Assembly (NCBI GenBank): GCA_020746835.1
Contig: JAGPNK010000001.1
Location: 2,480,001-2,544,000, forward strand
Direction of reading: 5' to 3'
Source of the DNA: Stachybotrys elegans
Lineage: Eukaryota > Ascomycota > Sordariomycetes > Hypocreales > Stachybotryaceae
Length of the DNA: 64,000 bases
This document shows positions 61,301 through 64,000 of the stretch, in pieces. Below the pieces are notes generated by a model that was given only the letters and a program-made list of their open reading frames with translations, ran no database searches and was not told the origin of the DNA. How positions within the stretch are numbered: the stretch's first letter is position 1; each line of letters begins with the position of its first letter. The position numbers were made by a program, and so were the translations under genes.

Positions 61301-61800
61301 GGATGGGAGCGGCCAGAGTCCTCGTACGAGGATGGCTGGGTAGGAGGTGATTCCCCCATCAAACTTATAAGATTGCCCGGGGAGCCAGCAAGAGCTCCCC
61401 TTGCCCAGTCGTTTGTCATGCTGGGAGCGGTGCTTGCAGAGACGGATGTAGTGGACAGAGCATCCAACAAGGGGGATGCGGCGGGGTTGGCATGATCGGG
61501 AGCAACAGGTCTGGCTTCGGGGGTGTTGACGGGAGGCGACGAGGCGTTGGAGGCGGGCTGGCTCTTGGATGAGTTTGCACTGCTGTTGTTGCCACTGGTG
61601 GTGTTCCCGTTGCTGTCGAGCCGCGAGGGTTAGCCAGGAGACCTTTTGAGGCGTTGGAAAGGAGGTCACGGGGATGGGGCGGATGATGAGGCAGGGCCGG
61701 GAACTCACGAGAACTTGCCAGCAGCCTGCTTGGACACCGCGGCAGCTATTCCGCTATTTTCTTTGGCATGTTTTTTATCCTTCTTGGAGCCTGGATTCAT
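58340..61800 (-). CDS. BCAS3-like WD40 protein
   Basis: Three exons on the minus strand, 61709-61800, 61328-61612 and 58340-61259; introns of 96 and 68 bases (GTGAGT...CAG and GTACGA...CAG, both phase 2); 1098 aa. The start MNPGSKKDKKHAKENSG is basic. A Ser/Pro-rich N-terminal region follows. A beta-propeller then has LTGYEGGLEVHAVSKR, FPLVAVVLHGPVLP, SVQVYSLKTNKLV and LLEHGTTQRFG, and later VSILDVDTL, FLSFSPSALSLFTASSKGDV and MVTERGTIHLLD. The C-terminal part carries the BCAS3-type block and a basic linker. Metazoan BCAS3 binds PI3P-rich phagophore membranes with PHAF1; fungal homologues are little studied. The body ORF extends in frame upstream of 61259, but that extension lacks conserved sequence, so the spliced model is preferred. 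Confidence 0.82.
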
Positions 61801-64000
61801 GGTCAGCAGAGAAGCACGCGTGCTGAGGTGCGATGGCGCGGGTAGCAGAGCAAGCCAGCATCCAGCCCGTGACGGCAGGACGACAACATGGTCTGGGAGC
61901 AGGCGGGACAGGAGGCAGGGAGCCGTTGATAAGATATGGCAAGGGTAAGGAAGGAAGGTAATTAATGTACGTACTAGGCATTAAGCGGTGGTTGGCAAGC
62001 GAAGACGGAGCAGTTTCCTGCTCCCAACAAGTATCCGCGTTTCCGCAGAACCAGGAGGTCGAGGGATGCAGGCGAGGAGACCAGGCCGACAATCTGGAAT
62101 CCGCGGCGAAGCTGTTGGGGTAGCGTCGGGGAGATCAGCGTGGTGCAACACCAAATGGATGTTGCGGTTGGAGGGGGGGAATAGATAGAGGGATTGATGG
62201 AGGGATGGAGGGGGGTTTATCCCAGTGCTGGCAGCGGGCGATAGTGGATTATATGGGTAGATAGGCAGGAAGAGGACAGCGGGCCGGCCAATTTGGAGGG
62301 GTCGTTGTGCTGGGCTTCCCGAAGCAGAGAGAGAAGGGATGATGGCTAGACGCGGTTATCTCTTGCGTGTGGCACAGCCACAGGTTGATGTCTATAATTG
62401 AATCAAAGACAACGCAGAGGAGGAAAGAAAAAGAAGACGGGAAAAGTAGAAGTAGAAGGAAGTAGCCGTAGTCGTAGTCGTAATCGTAGCAAGAAAGAGA
62501 AGAGAAGAGAAGTGATGCAAGATTATGAAGGAATGGTGCACTGAGTGAGTGGTCTGCTATGTACGTGGAACGAAATGGAAAGGCGTCGTCGTAATGTTGG
62601 TTTGTTTCAGATGTCTGGGAAGAGGAAGAAGGAGAGAAAGAGAGAGAGGGAAAGAGAGAGGAGAGAAAGAAGAAAGGGAAGTCAAGAGACGGGGAGCAAG
62701 CAGGGAACTGGGAGTCATGGAAGCCAAGGGGACGATGATGACGGGACCGGGCGCCCTGGAGATGCCGTCCACTGGGAACGCGTCCGAGATGCAGCAGCAA
62801 CGGCCTGCAGCCAGCCAGCGGCCAGCGACCAGCGGCCAGCGGCCAGCAGGCGGGAGGGTGGCAGATGAGCGCTGGCGCCTGGCCTGGCACCGTCTCCAAT
62901 GACTCCCTCACCGGGGGAGGTACTTATCGCGATACTGAAATGCGGGGCTGCCCCAACGAGCACCAACAGCCCCCTCCCCAAGCTGTAGGGCGCATAATGC
63001 CGGGGCAGCAGGTACCGTCAGTCTCGCCCACCACTGGGGGGAGATAAGGTACAAGTGCCTCGGGCTGCTAGTGAGCTTCGTGGCTGGGGGGCCCTTCTCC
63101 AGGCACCCTCCCTCCACCCCCCCCTGTTACCCCTGTGAGAAAGGAGGCAGGCTGGATCTACCTTACGTAGTATCTAGGTTCCCCCATCCTCTCATGGCAA
63201 CCACATGCTCCCAGGCAGTGGATAAGACTGGCTGGACGGCGACGGCGACGGCTGGGCTGGGCTGATGGCCGCGGGAGGCGCCAGACACTTACCACTAAGG
63301 TAGGTAGTAGGTAGCAGGTGGTATCTCGGTACATCGGGGCAGCAGATCCCCAATCCGTCATACCAGCCGACTCAGCTGATGAGGTCTGGACATCGGCGAG
63401 GGGCGTGAGCGTGGGCGTGAGTTAATTACAGATGCGGACACCATCATCCATTTTGCTTGCTTGCCTGCCTGCCTGCTTGCTTGATGGCGCGTTTGTAGTA
63501 CTAATTAGGGTGAGCAAGCAGGCGCTGGGTTATCTCTGCCTCCAAGTCATGCCACTCGGCACACGGGGTGAGATGGGAAGAAGCGTTGCATTAAAGGTGC
63601 GTTGCTTTGGCCATGGGCATCCGCCCGTCCGTCATTCATCCATCCCAGCTGATCTGCGACCATGGGCAACGCAGGTACCAGCAGGGTACAAGGAGTACCG
63701 CTTGGCTCAGCTCGTGGGCTTATTCAGCGGCCATCGCATTGTCCGAGACACGCATCATGATCCATCATCATCATCTCAGACGTGCGACAGAAACAAGAAC
63801 CAAGGCCGCCGGCGCTGTCGACTGTGGGCTTTGCATAACTCGGCACAAAACCAGGCACACAAATACACAACTCTCGTCCAAGGTCCTTCCCGGCAACTTG
63901 GTTCCAGGGGAGAGGCGGGGGGCTGACTGGCGTTGGTGCCCTCAGTTGTCACCAAGTTCCCGTTTGTCGAGACGATGGGGGACCAGAACGATGAGCTCAT
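61801..64000. other. Upstream region of the BCAS3-like gene
   Basis: On the minus strand the first kilobase is strongly pyrimidine-rich (62.4-62.7 kb holds long GA runs on the plus strand), consistent with a leader and promoter. A GTAGTC-type run lies near 62466-62488 and a CTTGC/CTGC repeat at 63454-63483. Frames of up to 220 codons here are low-complexity and opposed by others, so none is accepted. A short minus-strand frame running to the window edge (63776-64000) has no recognisable feature. Confidence 0.5.
63454..63483. repeat. CTTGC/CTGC tetranucleotide repeat
   Basis: Seven to eight tandem TTGC/CTGC units read directly from the sequence. Confidence 0.75.

Noticed and set aside
61057..61470. 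Separate small gene overlapping the BCAS3-like gene
   Set aside because: Its first half is exon 2 of the BCAS3-like gene; the remainder loses conserved character after the predicted donor.
62249..62911. 220-codon minus-strand frame
   Set aside because: Ser/Phe/Leu runs from a pyrimidine-rich leader upstream of the BCAS3-like gene.

Overview
This window looks like nuclear DNA of a filamentous ascomycete, most likely a sordariomycete and perhaps hypocrealean. The genes carry short GT-AG introns of about 46-96 bases. There is a fungal Zn(II)2Cys6 regulator, and there are CT-rich leaders. The protein set (Pdx1, Cem1, Cbp3, Yta7, Cwc22, Dpm2, Dus1, a Bni4-like protein) is fungal. The genus cannot be read from sequence alone. 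Gene models were assembled by hand from splice signals, reading phase and protein motifs.

Layout. 0-3.5 kb: no gene seen. 3.5-8.8 kb: a mitochondrial membrane protein (TMEM223/Mrx15-like), divergent from PDX1, then a convergent CaiB/BaiF-type CoA-transferase. 8.8-14.7 kb: no gene, ending in the pyrimidine-rich leader of a Zn2Cys6 regulator (14.7-18.2 kb). 18.6-23.0 kb: intradiol dioxygenase and an OPT oligopeptide transporter that carries an apparent one-base frameshift. 23.9-29.6 kb: mitochondrial beta-ketoacyl-ACP synthase, CBP3, a kappa-class GST/DsbA-fold protein, tRNA-Gln(CUG) and an HSDL2-like SDR. 29.8-38.2 kb: the Yta7/ATAD2 chromatin ATPase, dihydrofolate reductase and a secreted alpha-carbonic anhydrase. 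38.2-48.8 kb: gene-poor DNA holding a decayed inverted duplication. 48.8-61.8 kb: Bni4-like, DUS1, CWC22, DPM2 and a BCAS3-like WD40 protein. 61.8-64 kb: leader or intergenic DNA.

Functional links. Four mitochondrial genes lie in the first 27 kb. Mitochondrial type II fatty-acid synthesis (the KAS enzyme) supplies the octanoyl precursor of the lipoate carried by the PDH complex, of which Pdx1 is a subunit. Cbp3 acts in cytochrome b/bc1 assembly. The regulator, dioxygenase and peptide transporter are adjacent and might form a catabolic neighbourhood, but nothing in the sequence proves co-regulation.

I found no CRISPR array, no intact transposon and no clearly new multi-gene system. The main oddities are the OPT frameshift, two GC-AG introns, an ATG-only first coding exon in DPM2, a 635-base intron splitting the zinc cluster, and the diverged inverted repeat in the 10.6-kb gene-poor stretch.
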